Shown: one piece after another, positions 8,783 through 17,287 of the stretch
Numbering within the stretch: the stretch's first letter is position 1
How the letters are laid out: each line of letters opens with the position of its first letter
Assembly (NCBI RefSeq): GCF_007859915.1
Contig: NZ_SJPM01000005.1
Location: 429,222-493,221 of the forward strand
Direction: 5' to 3'
Source of the DNA: Neorhodopirellula pilleata
GTDB lineage: Bacteria; Planctomycetota; Planctomycetia; Pirellulales; Pirellulaceae
Length of the DNA: 64,000 bases
The notes under the pieces: model-generated
Told to the model about the DNA's origin: nothing
Databases searched by the model: none
The model's input: only the letters and a program-made list of their open reading frames with translations
Program-made: the position numbers and the translations under genes

Positions 8783-9765
8783 TTGCGATCCGAGACATTG
8801 GCGTCGACCGCATGATGATCCGAAAATTCATCGGTCAGTCCTCGTTGTTGTTCGTGTTCTTGGCGATCGCCCTATTCGCGTTCGGGTGGGTGCGGGTGTG
8901 GGTGGTCAAGTTGCTCGACATGAGCCAATTTCAAACGATCTTGGAACAGTTCCGTGACTACGAGAAGTTCGCACCGATCGAGTTTGAGGCATTGTTCACT
9001 TACTCCGGCCGCGTGGGGATGACGTTCGATGAACCGATCGTGATTTTGTGTACGGTGATTTGGTGCATCGCTCGTGGTAGTGATGTCGTTAGCGGTGAGC
9101 TCGCCCGAGGGACGCTGGAGATGTTGCTCAGCCAACCGATCAGTCGCACGCGGTACTTGATGTCGCACGCCGTCGTCAGTGTCGGCGGATTGTTATTGTT
9201 GTGTTTGGTGTTGTGGGGTGGGGTTGCGATCGGGGTCCAGCGAACGATCCTGACTGAAACGATCCAACCACCGTCGATGCAGATCCCGTTCACCAATATC
9301 CGGGTGCCGTTGGACGACAGCGAACCGGTCGAGGTCTCGTTCCCGATGAGCGACCGGGTCGACATTCGCACTTACACGGCGTCGGTGTTTCACCTGTTTT
9401 GTTTCGGCTATTTTTTGTTGGGATTGAGCAGTTGTTTCAGCGCGTTCGACCGTTATCGCTGGCGAACGATCGGGGCGGTGATGACCGTCTACGTGATCGA
9501 GTTGGTGATGTACGGACTCGGTAAGGCGGCGGACTCGTTGTCGTGGCTGCAGCGGATGGCATTTTTTAATTGCTACAAGCCCCAAAAGATGACGTCGCTG
9601 GTTCGGGAGGGCGATCTTTGGTCGCCGTGGAGTCTTTCGGTACCGATCGAGCCGGGGGCGTTACCGCCGCTGGCTTATCCGTTGATCTTGTTCGCGCTCG
9701 GCACGATTGCCTTCGGGGTGGCGGTGGTCCAATTCAACCGACGTGATTTGCCGGCTCCCTTGTAG
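8779..9765 (+). CDS. ABC-2 type transporter permease
   Basis: A 328-residue membrane protein. An N-terminal helix (SSLLFVFLAIALFAFGWV) is followed by a periplasmic loop and the cytoplasmic segment GELARGTLEMLLSQPISRTR, the hallmark of ABC-2 permeases. Further helices are at about residues 135-150, 195-215, 230-250 and the C-terminus (PLILFALGTIAFGVAVV). The start overlaps the stop of the ATPase gene, and the two together make a full exporter. Confidence 0.9.
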   Translation: MIAIRDIGVDRMMIRKFIGQSSLLFVFLAIALFAFGWVRVWVVKLLDMSQFQTILEQFRDYEKFAPIEFEALFTYSGRVGMTFDEPIVILCTVIWCIARGSDVVSGELARGTLEMLLSQPISRTRYLMSHAVVSVGGLLLLCLVLWGGVAIGVQRTILTETIQPPSMQIPFTNIRVPLDDSEPVEVSFPMSDRVDIRTYTASVFHLFCFGYFLLGLSSCFSAFDRYRWRTIGAVMTVYVIELVMYGLGKAADSLSWLQRMAFFNCYKPQKMTSLVREGDLWSPWSLSVPIEPGALPPLAYPLILFALGTIAFGVAVVQFNRRDLPAPL

Positions 9766-9781
9766 GGATCTTGTGGGCCCC

Positions 9782-11014
9782 ATGTCGCAACCCTGCCTAC
9801 CGCCGGGACGGGCCAACTGCTACATTATTTGCTCGCCAAAACCGGCGAACTCTCTCCCCGGAACCTTCCCGACGCGATTTTCGGCAGGCTTGGCCTTGAT
9901 CCTGATCCTCAAAAACGGTGCGACGAACGAGCAAATCGACCACGTCCTCGCGCGCGTCGAGTCGATGGGGCTGCAATCGCATCTCAGCCGGGGGACGTAT
10001 CGCACGATCATTGGATTGATCGGCGACGAATCGCAACTCAGCCAGGAGACACTCTCGTCGATCCCTGGTGTTTCTCAGGTGATCCCCGTTTTGCCGCCCT
10101 TTAAGTTGGCCTCCCGAGAGGCGCACCCCGAATCGAGCATTATCAACGTTTCGGGTGTCCAGATCGGCGGCGGTCATTTGGCGATGATAGCCGGGCCTTG
10201 CAGCGTCGAAGACCGCGACCGGATGTACCGAATCGCCGAAAGCGTTTGCGAGTCGGGGGCGAATCTGTTCCGTGGCGGGGCATACAAGCCGCGAACGAGC
10301 CCGTACGCGTTTCAAGGGCTCGGCGAAGCGGGCCTGGAAATTCTCCGTCAGGTCGGCGACAAGTTTGGCATTCCGGTCGTGACCGAAGTGACCGATCCGC
10401 GAAACGTCGAATTGGTCGCTCAGTACGCCGACATGTTGCAGGTCGGTGCTCGGAACATGCAAAACTTTGTGCTCTTGACCGAAGTCGGCAAGTCGCACCG
10501 TCCAGTCCTGCTCAAACGCGGCATGAGCGCCACGATCACCGACCTGTTGATGAGCGCCGAATACGTTTTATCCGAAGGCAACCCTGACGTCGTTCTATGT
10601 GAGCGGGGGATCAAGAGCTTCGATCCGTCGACTCGAAACCTGTTCGACGTCGCCGCCGTACCTGTCGTTCAGGGGCTGACGCATTTGCCGATCATCGTCG
10701 ACCCATCGCACGCGACGGGGCGACCTGATTTAATTCCTCCGTGTGCTCTCGCCGGACTCGCCGCCGGGGCCGATGGGGTGCACATCGAAGTCCACGATTG
10801 CCCCGAAGAAGCCAAGAGTGACGGGCCGCAGGCGCTCCTGCCCGAACAATACCAAGAGATCGCTCAGCGGATGCGATTGATGGCCGACTTGCTCGGCAAG
10901 ACCGTCTCCCCGCGTCCATCCCCGACGTCCGGATCGTCCGCCGGATCGGGGGCACCTTCGGGTGCGTCGAATTCCAACCTACCTCCCAAACCCCCGACCG
11001 AGGCCCTCGCGTGA
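9782..11014 (+). CDS. aroF: 3-deoxy-7-phosphoheptulonate synthase (DAHP synthase)
   Basis: First enzyme of the shikimate pathway: it joins phosphoenolpyruvate and erythrose 4-phosphate. The C-terminal barrel is of the KDPG/KDO8P-related (type Ibeta) kind: AGPCSVE, GGAYKPRTSPYAFQG, QVGARNMQNF, LLKRGMS, CERGI and DPSHATG are all visible. An N-terminal ferredoxin-like regulatory domain precedes it, as in the Thermotoga enzyme. Family alignment would begin at LILKNGA, encoded near 9900, so a TTG at 9890 or 9896 could be the true start. The ATG at 9782 adds about 36 unusual residues. The Ser/Pro-rich tail (about residues 375-410) is odd. The stop overlaps the tpiA start by 4 bp. Confidence 0.93.
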   Translation: MSQPCLPPGRANCYIICSPKPANSLPGTFPTRFSAGLALILILKNGATNEQIDHVLARVESMGLQSHLSRGTYRTIIGLIGDESQLSQETLSSIPGVSQVIPVLPPFKLASREAHPESSIINVSGVQIGGGHLAMIAGPCSVEDRDRMYRIAESVCESGANLFRGGAYKPRTSPYAFQGLGEAGLEILRQVGDKFGIPVVTEVTDPRNVELVAQYADMLQVGARNMQNFVLLTEVGKSHRPVLLKRGMSATITDLLMSAEYVLSEGNPDVVLCERGIKSFDPSTRNLFDVAAVPVVQGLTHLPIIVDPSHATGRPDLIPPCALAGLAAGADGVHIEVHDCPEEAKSDGPQALLPEQYQEIAQRMRLMADLLGKTVSPRPSPTSGSSAGSGAPSGASNSNLPPKPPTEALA

Positions 11015-11772
11015 GTCGTCGAATCTTAATTGCCGGAAACTGGAAAATGAATACGCGTGCCGCTTCGGCCGCCGCGCTCGCCAAATGCATCGTCGATGCC
11101 GTGGGCAATTCGTCGTCCGTCGAAGTCGCCCTGTGTCCGCCGGCGGTTTATCTGCATGTCGTCGCCGAAGCCACCGCCGGAACGCCCGTCGAAGTCGGCG
11201 CGCAAAACCTGTACCCGAGCGACGACGGAGCCTTCACGGGCGAACTCAACGCGGCCATGTTGACCGACGTGGGATGCCGGTTTGTGATTCTTGGTCACAG
11301 CGAACGCCGACAGTTGATGGGCGAAACCGACGCCGACGTCAGCAAAAAATTGCACGCGGCCTTGGCCGGTAATCTGGTCCCGATCGTGTGCGTGGGTGAA
11401 ACGCTGGATCAACGCGAAGCGAACGAGACCGAGTCGGTGATCGAAACCCAGGTTCGCGGTTCACTCGAAGGGCTCGACGAAGTCCGCGCGGCGGGAATCG
11501 TCATCGCCTACGAGCCCGTTTGGGCAATCGGCACCGGCAAGACCGCGTCGAAAGAGCAAGCCGAAGCGGTTCACGCGTTCATTCGCGAACTGCTGAGCCA
11601 AATGTTCTCACCGAGCGTCGCAGAGCAAATTCGCATTCAATACGGCGGCAGTGTAAAGCCGAACAACGCCGAAGAACTGCTCGCCCAACCGAACATCGAC
11701 GGAGCGTTGGTGGGCGGAGCGAGTTTGAAGGTCGAAGACTTTGCCGCGATCATTGCTGCAGGTCAAAACTAA
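11011..11772 (+). CDS. tpiA: Triosephosphate isomerase
   Basis: Interconverts dihydroxyacetone phosphate and glyceraldehyde 3-phosphate. The 253-residue length fits. Catalytic residues are all present: Lys12 in GNWKMN, His96 in LGHSERR, Glu168 in AYEPVWAIGTG. The phosphate-binding YGGSVKP and the late GALVGGASL are also seen. The GTG start overlaps the aroF stop (GTGA), which suggests coupled translation. secG follows 71 bp later, a pairing common in bacteria. Confidence 0.98.
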   Translation: MSRRILIAGNWKMNTRAASAAALAKCIVDAVGNSSSVEVALCPPAVYLHVVAEATAGTPVEVGAQNLYPSDDGAFTGELNAAMLTDVGCRFVILGHSERRQLMGETDADVSKKLHAALAGNLVPIVCVGETLDQREANETESVIETQVRGSLEGLDEVRAAGIVIAYEPVWAIGTGKTASKEQAEAVHAFIRELLSQMFSPSVAEQIRIQYGGSVKPNNAEELLAQPNIDGALVGGASLKVEDFAAIIAAGQN

Positions 11773-11843
11773 AGCCGATCCCTTCATTCCCATTCAACCT
11801 ACCGGTTCCTACCCAAACCACTTTTTAACGGACTGCCCTGACC

Positions 11844-12386
11844 ATGTTGATTGCTCTCGACTTATCCTCTGCTTTGCCGCTCGCCTCCTTTGCCGGAATG
11901 GTCTTGGGGATGTTGATGGCGTTCTTGTCGCTGTTCTTGATTTTGTTGATCTTGGTTCAACGCGGACGCGGCGGCGGGCTCAGCGGTGCTCTGGGCGGTC
12001 CCGGTGGACAGAGTGCTTTCGGTAGCAAAGCGGGCGATACGTTCACGGTCGTGACCGTCGGCGTGGCGGGTGTTTGGATTCTCGTGTGTGCCTTCGCAAT
12101 GTGGTTGCTCGGAATGCACGCCCCGGCTGTCGCTGATCGAAACGACGGATCGGACATTTCGGCCGGCCCCACCGACGGCGACGTCGAAGACATCGCCAGC
12201 GGCCTGGTCGTACCGACAATGGACGAAGAAAAAGAAAACGACTCGGACGTCGAACTGACCCCCGCCGAAGGAACCGAAGCGGAAATGAAGGAAGCCGACC
12301 CCGCTTCAGAAGAACCAAAAACCGAAGAACCCAAAGCCGACGCCCCTAAGCCAGAAGAAGCCGCAACCGAAAAGACCCCTGAATAG
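11844..12386 (+). CDS. secG: Preprotein translocase subunit SecG with a long acidic tail
   Basis: SecG helps the SecYE channel move proteins. Two membrane helices are seen (about residues 10-37 and 70-92) around the typical cytoplasmic loop QRGRGGGLSGALGG and the FGSKAG motif. The length of 180 residues is more than double that of E. coli SecG, because of a Glu/Asp/Pro/Lys-rich tail from about residue 100 with PKxEEPK-like repeats. The tail looks disordered. It could be a lineage trait; its role is not known to me. Confidence 0.93.
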   Translation: MLIALDLSSALPLASFAGMVLGMLMAFLSLFLILLILVQRGRGGGLSGALGGPGGQSAFGSKAGDTFTVVTVGVAGVWILVCAFAMWLLGMHAPAVADRNDGSDISAGPTDGDVEDIASGLVVPTMDEEKENDSDVELTPAEGTEAEMKEADPASEEPKTEEPKADAPKPEEAATEKTPE

Positions 12387-12398
12387 GCAGTACCCGCC

Positions 12399-12432
12399 AC
12401 TCGCCACTCGCCACTCGCTTCTCGCTTCTCTC
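12399..12432 (+). repeat. Short tandem repeat (CACTCGC / TTCTCGC)
   Basis: Between secG and yicC there are three copies of CACTCGC followed by two of TTCTCGC. They fill the space where a ribosome-binding site for yicC would be expected, and no good Shine-Dalgarno sequence is visible there. Confidence 0.7.
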
Positions 12433-12437
12433 TTTCT

Positions 12438-13430
12438 ATGCCTTCCAACTACCCGCACCTCCGCAGCATGACCGGTCAAGGGCGCTGCGAAGTGCGCGGC
12501 CAAGCCGGTGTGTTGGTCGTCGAGATGCGATCGGTCAACAACCGAGGGCTGAAGGTGGTCTTGCGGACCAACGACGCGTTGTCCGCTCACGAGTCGGAGA
12601 TCAACAAGCAGGTCGCTGGGGTGGTTCAGCGTGGTACGGTCACCGTGCACGCATCGCTCCGACCGGCTCCGGGAGAGGATCTTCCTAGGATCAATCACGC
12701 AGCCGCGCTGTCGTATGTCATGCAACTGGGCAAGGTGGCCCAGGACTACGCGAATTCCGAGGGTAACGGCGGTACGGTGGCCAGCACGCTTGAGCTAACG
12801 AACCTGTTGAGCGTTCCCGGCGTGTTGAATTCTCGCGAAACCGACGCCGAAGGCGACGAAGGGCAAGCCGAGACAACTGCCCGCCAACAACTGCTTCGTG
12901 ACGGAATGCAAACGGCGATCGAGCGATTTAACGAGATGCGGCATCACGAGGCTGTCGAAATGGCCAAGGCGTTGACGTCCGACTTGGCCATCGTTGCCGA
13001 GCGTTCCGCAGCAATTGAAACGCTCGCGCCAAGCGTGATCGACCGATACCGGGACCGTTTGCTCGAGCGGGTGGAAAAGACCCTGGCCGAGCATCGCATC
13101 GAAGCGGACAGAATCGACATCATTCGCGAAGTCCAGTTGTTTGCCGATCGTAGTGACATTAGCGAAGAGATCACGCGGTTGGCCAGTCATGTGACGCTGT
13201 TTACCAACGTGCTCGAGGGAAACCCCAGCACAGTGGGGGCGAATTCCGGCGGATCGGTAAAATCTGGCACGGATGCGGTCGGCCGTAAGCTAGACTTCAT
13301 TATTCAAGAGATGTTTCGTGAGACGAACACGATCGGCAGCAAGGCGGGCAATGCGGAGATCGCCCAGCACGTCGTTGAGATCAAGTGTGCGATCGAGCGG
13401 ATGCGAGAATTGGTGCAAAATCTAGAGTGA
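12438..13430 (+). CDS. yicC: YicC family endoribonuclease-like protein
   Basis: 330 residues, slightly longer than the usual 290. The N-terminal YicC domain begins with SMTGQGRCE and EMRSVNNRGLKV. The C-terminal DUF1732 part shows DRIDIIREVQLFADRSDISEEITRL and the closing KLDFIIQEMFRETNTIGSK and CAIERMRELVQN. In other bacteria YicC is linked to RNA cleavage and lies next to gmk, as here. A short Ser/Gly insert (about residues 255-275) is unusual. The stop overlaps the gmk start (TGATG). Confidence 0.93.
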   Translation: MPSNYPHLRSMTGQGRCEVRGQAGVLVVEMRSVNNRGLKVVLRTNDALSAHESEINKQVAGVVQRGTVTVHASLRPAPGEDLPRINHAAALSYVMQLGKVAQDYANSEGNGGTVASTLELTNLLSVPGVLNSRETDAEGDEGQAETTARQQLLRDGMQTAIERFNEMRHHEAVEMAKALTSDLAIVAERSAAIETLAPSVIDRYRDRLLERVEKTLAEHRIEADRIDIIREVQLFADRSDISEEITRLASHVTLFTNVLEGNPSTVGANSGGSVKSGTDAVGRKLDFIIQEMFRETNTIGSKAGNAEIAQHVVEIKCAIERMRELVQNLE

Positions 13431-14029
13431 TGTCCAACAACCCCCACCCTGGTCGACTCGTCATCATTTCCGGCCCCAGTGGTTCGGGGAAATCGACGGT
13501 GGTGCGCGAGCTTCGGAAACGTTGCGAGGTTCCGTTGGCGTTCTCGGTGTCGGCGACGACACGGGCTCCACGGGCTGGCGAAGTCCACGGCCGCGAGTAT
13601 TTCTTTTTGAGCCCGGCGGAATTCGAGGCGAAGCGGACGGCCGGTGAATTCCTCGAATGCAAACAGGTTTTCAGCCTCGGGCATTGGTACGGGACGCTCG
13701 CCGATCAAGTTGCCACTGGCCTAAACGCCGGGAAGTGGGTAATTTTAGAGATCGATGTGCAGGGTGCGATGTCGGTGATGGCAGACGAGCGATACGAACC
13801 GGTGTCGATTTTCATCCATCCAGGCAGCATGGAAGAGCTGGAACGAAGACTCCGGGACCGTGGCACCGAATCCGAAGCTGCCATCGAGTCGCGGTTGCGA
13901 GCGGCTGGTCAAGAAATGCGTTTTCTTGATCGGTACCAACACGAAATTATCAATCAATCCGTCGACCAAGCGGTCGACGAGATTTGCCAAGTCTTGAAAC
14001 AATCTCACAAGGAACACGCTGCGTGTTAG
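13430..14029 (+). CDS. gmk: Guanylate kinase
   Basis: Phosphorylates GMP to GDP. The P-loop is GPSGSGKS at residues 15-22. SATTRAPRAGEVHGREYFF and the LECKQVFSLGHWYGT segment hold the GMP-binding residues, and WVILEIDVQGA is the next conserved block. The length of 199 residues is standard. I moved the start to the ATG at 13430, which overlaps the yicC stop; the longer in-frame extension only shadows yicC. The last 7 bp overlap the rpoZ start. Confidence 0.97.
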   Translation: MSNNPHPGRLVIISGPSGSGKSTVVRELRKRCEVPLAFSVSATTRAPRAGEVHGREYFFLSPAEFEAKRTAGEFLECKQVFSLGHWYGTLADQVATGLNAGKWVILEIDVQGAMSVMADERYEPVSIFIHPGSMEELERRLRDRGTESEAAIESRLRAAGQEMRFLDRYQHEIINQSVDQAVDEICQVLKQSHKEHAAC

Positions 14030-14295
14030 AAGAACTCAAAGAAGAAGAAATCGTCAACAAAGTCGGCGGACGTTTTAAGCTGAGCACGTTGATCCAAAAA
14101 CGCTTGGTCCAGTTGAATCAAGGCAGCCGTGCGCTCGTCAACATCGATACCCACGACAAGATGTCGATCGTGTTGCAAGAGATCGTGCAGGACAAGATCT
14201 TTTTGAACTTGGACAACGAAATCGAGATGTCCGACGACTTGGATGCGATCATCGCCGCCGCCGAAGCCCCCGAACTGGACGCGTCGGACCTATAA
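14023..14295 (+). CDS. rpoZ: RNA polymerase omega subunit, planctomycete type
   Basis: A 90-residue protein directly after gmk, the classical rpoZ place. The segments NKVGGRFKLSTLIQKR and NQGSRALV fit the omega fold that clamps the beta-prime subunit. The start is a GTG at 14023 inside the end of gmk, preceded by an AAGGA Shine-Dalgarno sequence at 14009-14013. The acidic C-terminus is variable in the family. In many genomes coaBC comes next; here repeats and transposon scars follow. Confidence 0.88.
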   Translation: MLEELKEEEIVNKVGGRFKLSTLIQKRLVQLNQGSRALVNIDTHDKMSIVLQEIVQDKIFLNLDNEIEMSDDLDAIIAAAEAPELDASDL

Positions 14296-14340
14296 GGTCC
14301 TCTCATCGCGAACGGTCATCCCGTCGCGAAAGTCGCCAAC

Positions 14341-14500
14341 GGCGTGTTGAATGAATTAGCCGTACCGCGTTAGCGGGCTGTCGGTTTAATCGTATACCGA
14401 GTGACAACAATTAGCCGACGGGCGTTAGCCCCGGTTAACGGTCGCGGGAACCGCCGCTAACGCGGTACGGCTAATTAAATCGACAGCCCGTTAGCGGCGG
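14341..14500. repeat. Large imperfect palindrome (GCCGTACCGCGTTAGCGG family)
   Basis: Arms at about 14355-14376 and 14454-14475 read ATTAGCCGTACCGCGTTAGC and its complement. The outer words are the same as in the GAGGGAT and GTTTAACGG families (GGCGTGTTGA on the left, TTAAATCGACAGCCCGTTAG on the right), so this is a third core inside the same frame. Confidence 0.75.
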
Positions 14501-14521
14501 TTAACTCTACACCATCCGTAC

Positions 14522-14653
14522 CTAGTGCTTTGCTCCAACTTGATTTTAGTGTGCCCATCATCGTGGCACGGTGGTCCCCCACCGTGATTCTCGACGGAGG
14601 ACCGTCGAGCCACTTTGTTGACACCCTAAAGTCAAATGTGGTAGAGGCACTAG
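14522..14653. mobile_element. MITE-like element of about 130 bp
   Basis: The ends are imperfect inverted repeats: CTAGTGCTTTGCTCCAACTT at the left, and at the right the complement of CTAGTGCCTCTACCACATTT. Similarity continues for about 30 bp (TTGATTTTAGTGT against TTGACTTTAGGGT). The interior has two smaller hairpins (CACGGTGGTCCCCCACCGTG and TCGACGGAGGACCGTCGA) and no ORF. The size and shape fit a miniature element moved by a transposase elsewhere, but no second copy lies in the window. Confidence 0.55.
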
Positions 14654-14728
14654 TATTCCATCGCAGCTTGGTTTTCGGGTAGAAAAAGGTCTTTAAGCCC
14701 CTCTTCCCCCGAGACCACGGACGGTCGA

Positions 14729-14950
14729 ATGTCAAACCGCAAGCTCTATCGTATCAAGCTGACAGACGAAGAACGCGAAACCTTTGCCAAGGTAGCCACC
14801 GGTAAACGTGGCAAGCTGGCGTTCACTCGAAACCCTCGTTTGCGTGCGTGGATTGAAGTCTTAGTAACCTGCAATACACGCGTAAAACGCCGAGGGTTTT
14901 CGAGTTTTCTAAATAAATCGCAAATCAAGCTTCGCTTGATTGAGGACTAG
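14729..14950 (+). pseudogene. Transposase N-terminal fragment (IS630-like helix-turn-helix start)
   Basis: The 73 residues begin with LYRIKLTDEERETFAKVATG, which resembles the opening of IS630-type transposases before their first helix-turn-helix. Similarity stops at about residue 30 and the rest (NTRVKRRGFSSFL) reads as unrelated sequence. There is no catalytic domain. It is most likely a decayed transposase start, although expression as a tiny protein cannot be ruled out. The 3' end runs 4 bp into the cheX stop on the other strand. Confidence 0.45.
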
Positions 14951-15405
14951 GCGACGCTCTGGTGCAATAAGATTCTCATAGGTTGACCTTCGCACTGAAA
15001 GCCAACTGACTGCACCAGTGCTGCACCCGGGATGCGGATATTGAAGTCGTCGCCGGAGGTTAGGCTGGGCAACGACAGCGAACTGGGACCGGGAAGCACG
15101 CCTTTGATGCCGCCTCCGACCATGTTCGTCAGCTCAGACACCGTATCGATGATGTCGTCATGGGTCACGTCCTCTGTGGCGACTTGAAGCATCTGAGTCG
15201 CGGCTTTGGCTGCCGATTCCGCGGTGAGCATTAACTGAATCACACCGTTCCATCCGCCACTGATGTGAATGCATCCGACGACATGATCGGTGTTGAGTGA
15301 CTCTGTATTCGCCTCGTCGGTCTGTTCGCCCATCTCGCATTGGAGGTCAAGCATCGTGGAGAAAACGGAGTGAGTGATTTCGAAAATATTTTCTGTTTCG
15401 ATCAT
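14947..15405 (-). CDS. cheX: CheX-like chemotaxis phosphatase domain protein
   Basis: A 152-residue protein of the CheC/CheX/FliY fold. The active-site motif ExxN is present as Glu91 and Asn94 in VSELTNMVGGGIKG. The middle segment GCIHISGGWNGVIQLML matches the beta strand that opens the CheX fold. CheX removes phosphate from CheY-P. It follows the truncated cheR on the same strand after a 53-bp gap, so both look like the remains of a chemotaxis or Wsp-like operon. No cheA, cheY or receptor is in the window. Confidence 0.8.
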   Translation of the reverse strand: MIETENIFEITHSVFSTMLDLQCEMGEQTDEANTESLNTDHVVGCIHISGGWNGVIQLMLTAESAAKAATQMLQVATEDVTHDDIIDTVSELTNMVGGGIKGVLPGPSSLSLPSLTSGDDFNIRIPGAALVQSVGFQCEGQPMRILLHQSVA

Positions 15406-15458
15406 GGGATTACTCGCAATAGAAATGGTGGAACGGAGTCTCAGCCGGACAAAAGGGT

Positions 15459-16031
15459 TCAGTTGGACTTAGGACGGTAGAAGACGGCTTTATTGATTAA
15501 TTCGCGGTCAAAGCGATCGCAAATGTTCATCATGGACTCAGAGCCGCCTAAGAACAGGCAACCGTCGCTAGCAATACTTGAGTCAACGCGGTTCAGAATG
15601 TCAGTCTTGGTCTCAGGACAGAAGTAGATCAGCACGTTCCGCAAGAAGACGATGTCCAAACCTTGGAATTGACGAGGGAATCGTTCGATCAGATTCAGTT
15701 CAGAAAACTGAATCATGTCCCGGATGTCGTCCTTGATCTTCCACTGCATGCCATCACGAACGAAGTACTTCATCAGCAATTGCATGGGCAGACCACGGTT
15801 CACTTCCGTTTGGTTGTATATCCCGGAACGTGCCTTCGTCAGAATTTGATTCGACAGATCCGTTGCGTGGATGGTGACGTTCCAGTTCCGAAGTTCTGGA
15901 AACGAATCCAAAAGCAACATCGCGATCGTGTAGGGCTCTTGGCCACTCGAACATGCGTTAGACCAGATCGTCAGTTTGCGTTCCTTCTTTCGCTTTTCCA
16001 TCATCTCCGGGATGATCGTTGTCTTGAGCAA
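15459..16031 (-). pseudogene. cheR: CheR-type methyltransferase, 5'-truncated
   Basis: The C-terminal SAM-binding domain of CheR, which methylates glutamates in chemoreceptors. Clear motifs are NACSSGQEPYTIAM (SAM loop), ATDLSNQILTKARSGIY, and DIVFLRNVLIYF. About 190 residues remain. The N-terminal helical CheR_N domain and the usual NETxFFRD segment are missing: in this frame homology fades at HPFNLLK and a TAA stop lies about nine codons before the TTG-type start at 16031. The 230 bp further upstream show no CheR sequence in any frame. The surviving domain may fold, but the gene looks broken. Confidence 0.75.
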
Positions 16032-16363
16032 ATTGAAGGGATGGTCGATTTGCCTTCTTTAAGCATCGCCTTGGACGCTTTTGCTGGCCCGCTGAAGCGT
16101 CCAAACCGTTCACGCTTTTCGGCTGTATAATCCGAACACTCCTGAGATCCATCAGATGACTTAGTAAATCGCTTCTTCTTCAGCCTTGCGGCTGTGCCGA
16201 TAGCCACCTACTCGTCGATAGACAGCTTCAGCGGAGGGGCATTATCTATTCCAAGAGCACAATCGTGGGCAATCGATTGGATTTGGGCGGAAGTGCTCCG
16301 ATAAACAAACGGTCGTCAGCCCTGAAGAAGGGGCGGCGATGGGCACAAGACCGGTCACAATCG

Positions 16364-17287
16364 ATGGAAAGGAGTTATTCCACGCAGCAGGCTGCGCGGT
16401 TCCTTCGCGTCAGCGTTTCGACATTCAAGCGACTCTGTGAGTCTCAGGCGGTTGACTTTCAACGGACGCCTGGCGGACATCGGCGTCTCTCGCATCAAGC
16501 TCTGGTGAATTTGTCGCGAAAGATTTGGAAGACAGAGCCAAACGCTTCGCCTAGGATTGAATCGTGTGCGGTGGTCTCGGAAAAACTGCTCGACGACCTT
16601 CTCCATGGTCGCGTGACGAGGGTCGTGGCGAGCATCCTCAACGACTTGAACACGCCGCATGACTTGGTTCAGGTTTTGGAGAGCAAGCTTGTGCCAGTCT
16701 TATGGAAGGTTGGCACCTATTGGCAAGAGTCAAAGATCGGCATTTACCAGGAGCGAATTTGCTCAGGCACCATTTTGACAGCTCTGGATCGTATTTCCGA
16801 GCAGATGCCATGGCCAGCTACACCGAAGTTCCTGGCTGTCGGTGGATGTCTTAAGCCAGGCGAGGATTCGATTTCATCGAAATTGGTCGCCCTTACGATT
16901 AGATCAGTTGGCGGACAGGCGATCGACCTAGGCTCCAACGTGCCATCCCAAGCGATGGCTGATGCCGCCAACCATTTTCAACCCCAAGTTATCTGGGTGA
17001 GCCACACTCACTTTCATGACAACGAAACGATCTTGCAAGCGCATACCGAAATGAAAGATCTATTGAAGTGCGATGCGAAGATTTTTATCGGTGGCGGTGG
17101 TTTGTCTCCAAGCGTGATTCGGACACTGCACTGGTGTCACTTTGTTGAAACTCTATCGCAGCTACAGGACACGCTCAAGGCGATCGACACAACCGATCAG
17201 TCCGGAAAACGATACCGAATTGATCGAGGAGGCGGACTTTTTGCTTTGAAAACTCAGCTACCCGAAACTGCTCAAAACTTTACTTGA
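16364..17287 (+). CDS. MerR/excisionase-type regulator with a cobalamin-binding-like domain (CarH-like)
   Basis: The N-terminal helix-turn-helix (YSTQQAARFLRVSVSTFKRL and TPGGHRR) is of the MerR/excisionase kind. The rest has the layout of CarH/LitR photoreceptors: a helical bundle (about residues 75-150) and a Rossmann-like domain (about 155-290) with PKFLAVGGCLKPGED and GGQAIDLGSNVP. Known CarH proteins bind adenosylcobalamin through a histidine in the bundle (WxxxxxxxxxEH) and a second in an ExxH-like loop. Here the places read YQER and GEDSIS, so both histidines seem absent. A longer start (GTG at 16265) would add 33 unusual residues; I took the ATG at 16364 just before the domain. Confidence 0.72.
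   Translation: MERSYSTQQAARFLRVSVSTFKRLCESQAVDFQRTPGGHRRLSHQALVNLSRKIWKTEPNASPRIESCAVVSEKLLDDLLHGRVTRVVASILNDLNTPHDLVQVLESKLVPVLWKVGTYWQESKIGIYQERICSGTILTALDRISEQMPWPATPKFLAVGGCLKPGEDSISSKLVALTIRSVGGQAIDLGSNVPSQAMADAANHFQPQVIWVSHTHFHDNETILQAHTEMKDLLKCDAKIFIGGGGLSPSVIRTLHWCHFVETLSQLQDTLKAIDTTDQSGKRYRIDRGGGLFALKTQLPETAQNFT

Noticed and set aside
9797..10498. 233-residue minus-strand ORF
   Set aside because: It is a shadow of the DAHP synthase gene with no recognisable domain.
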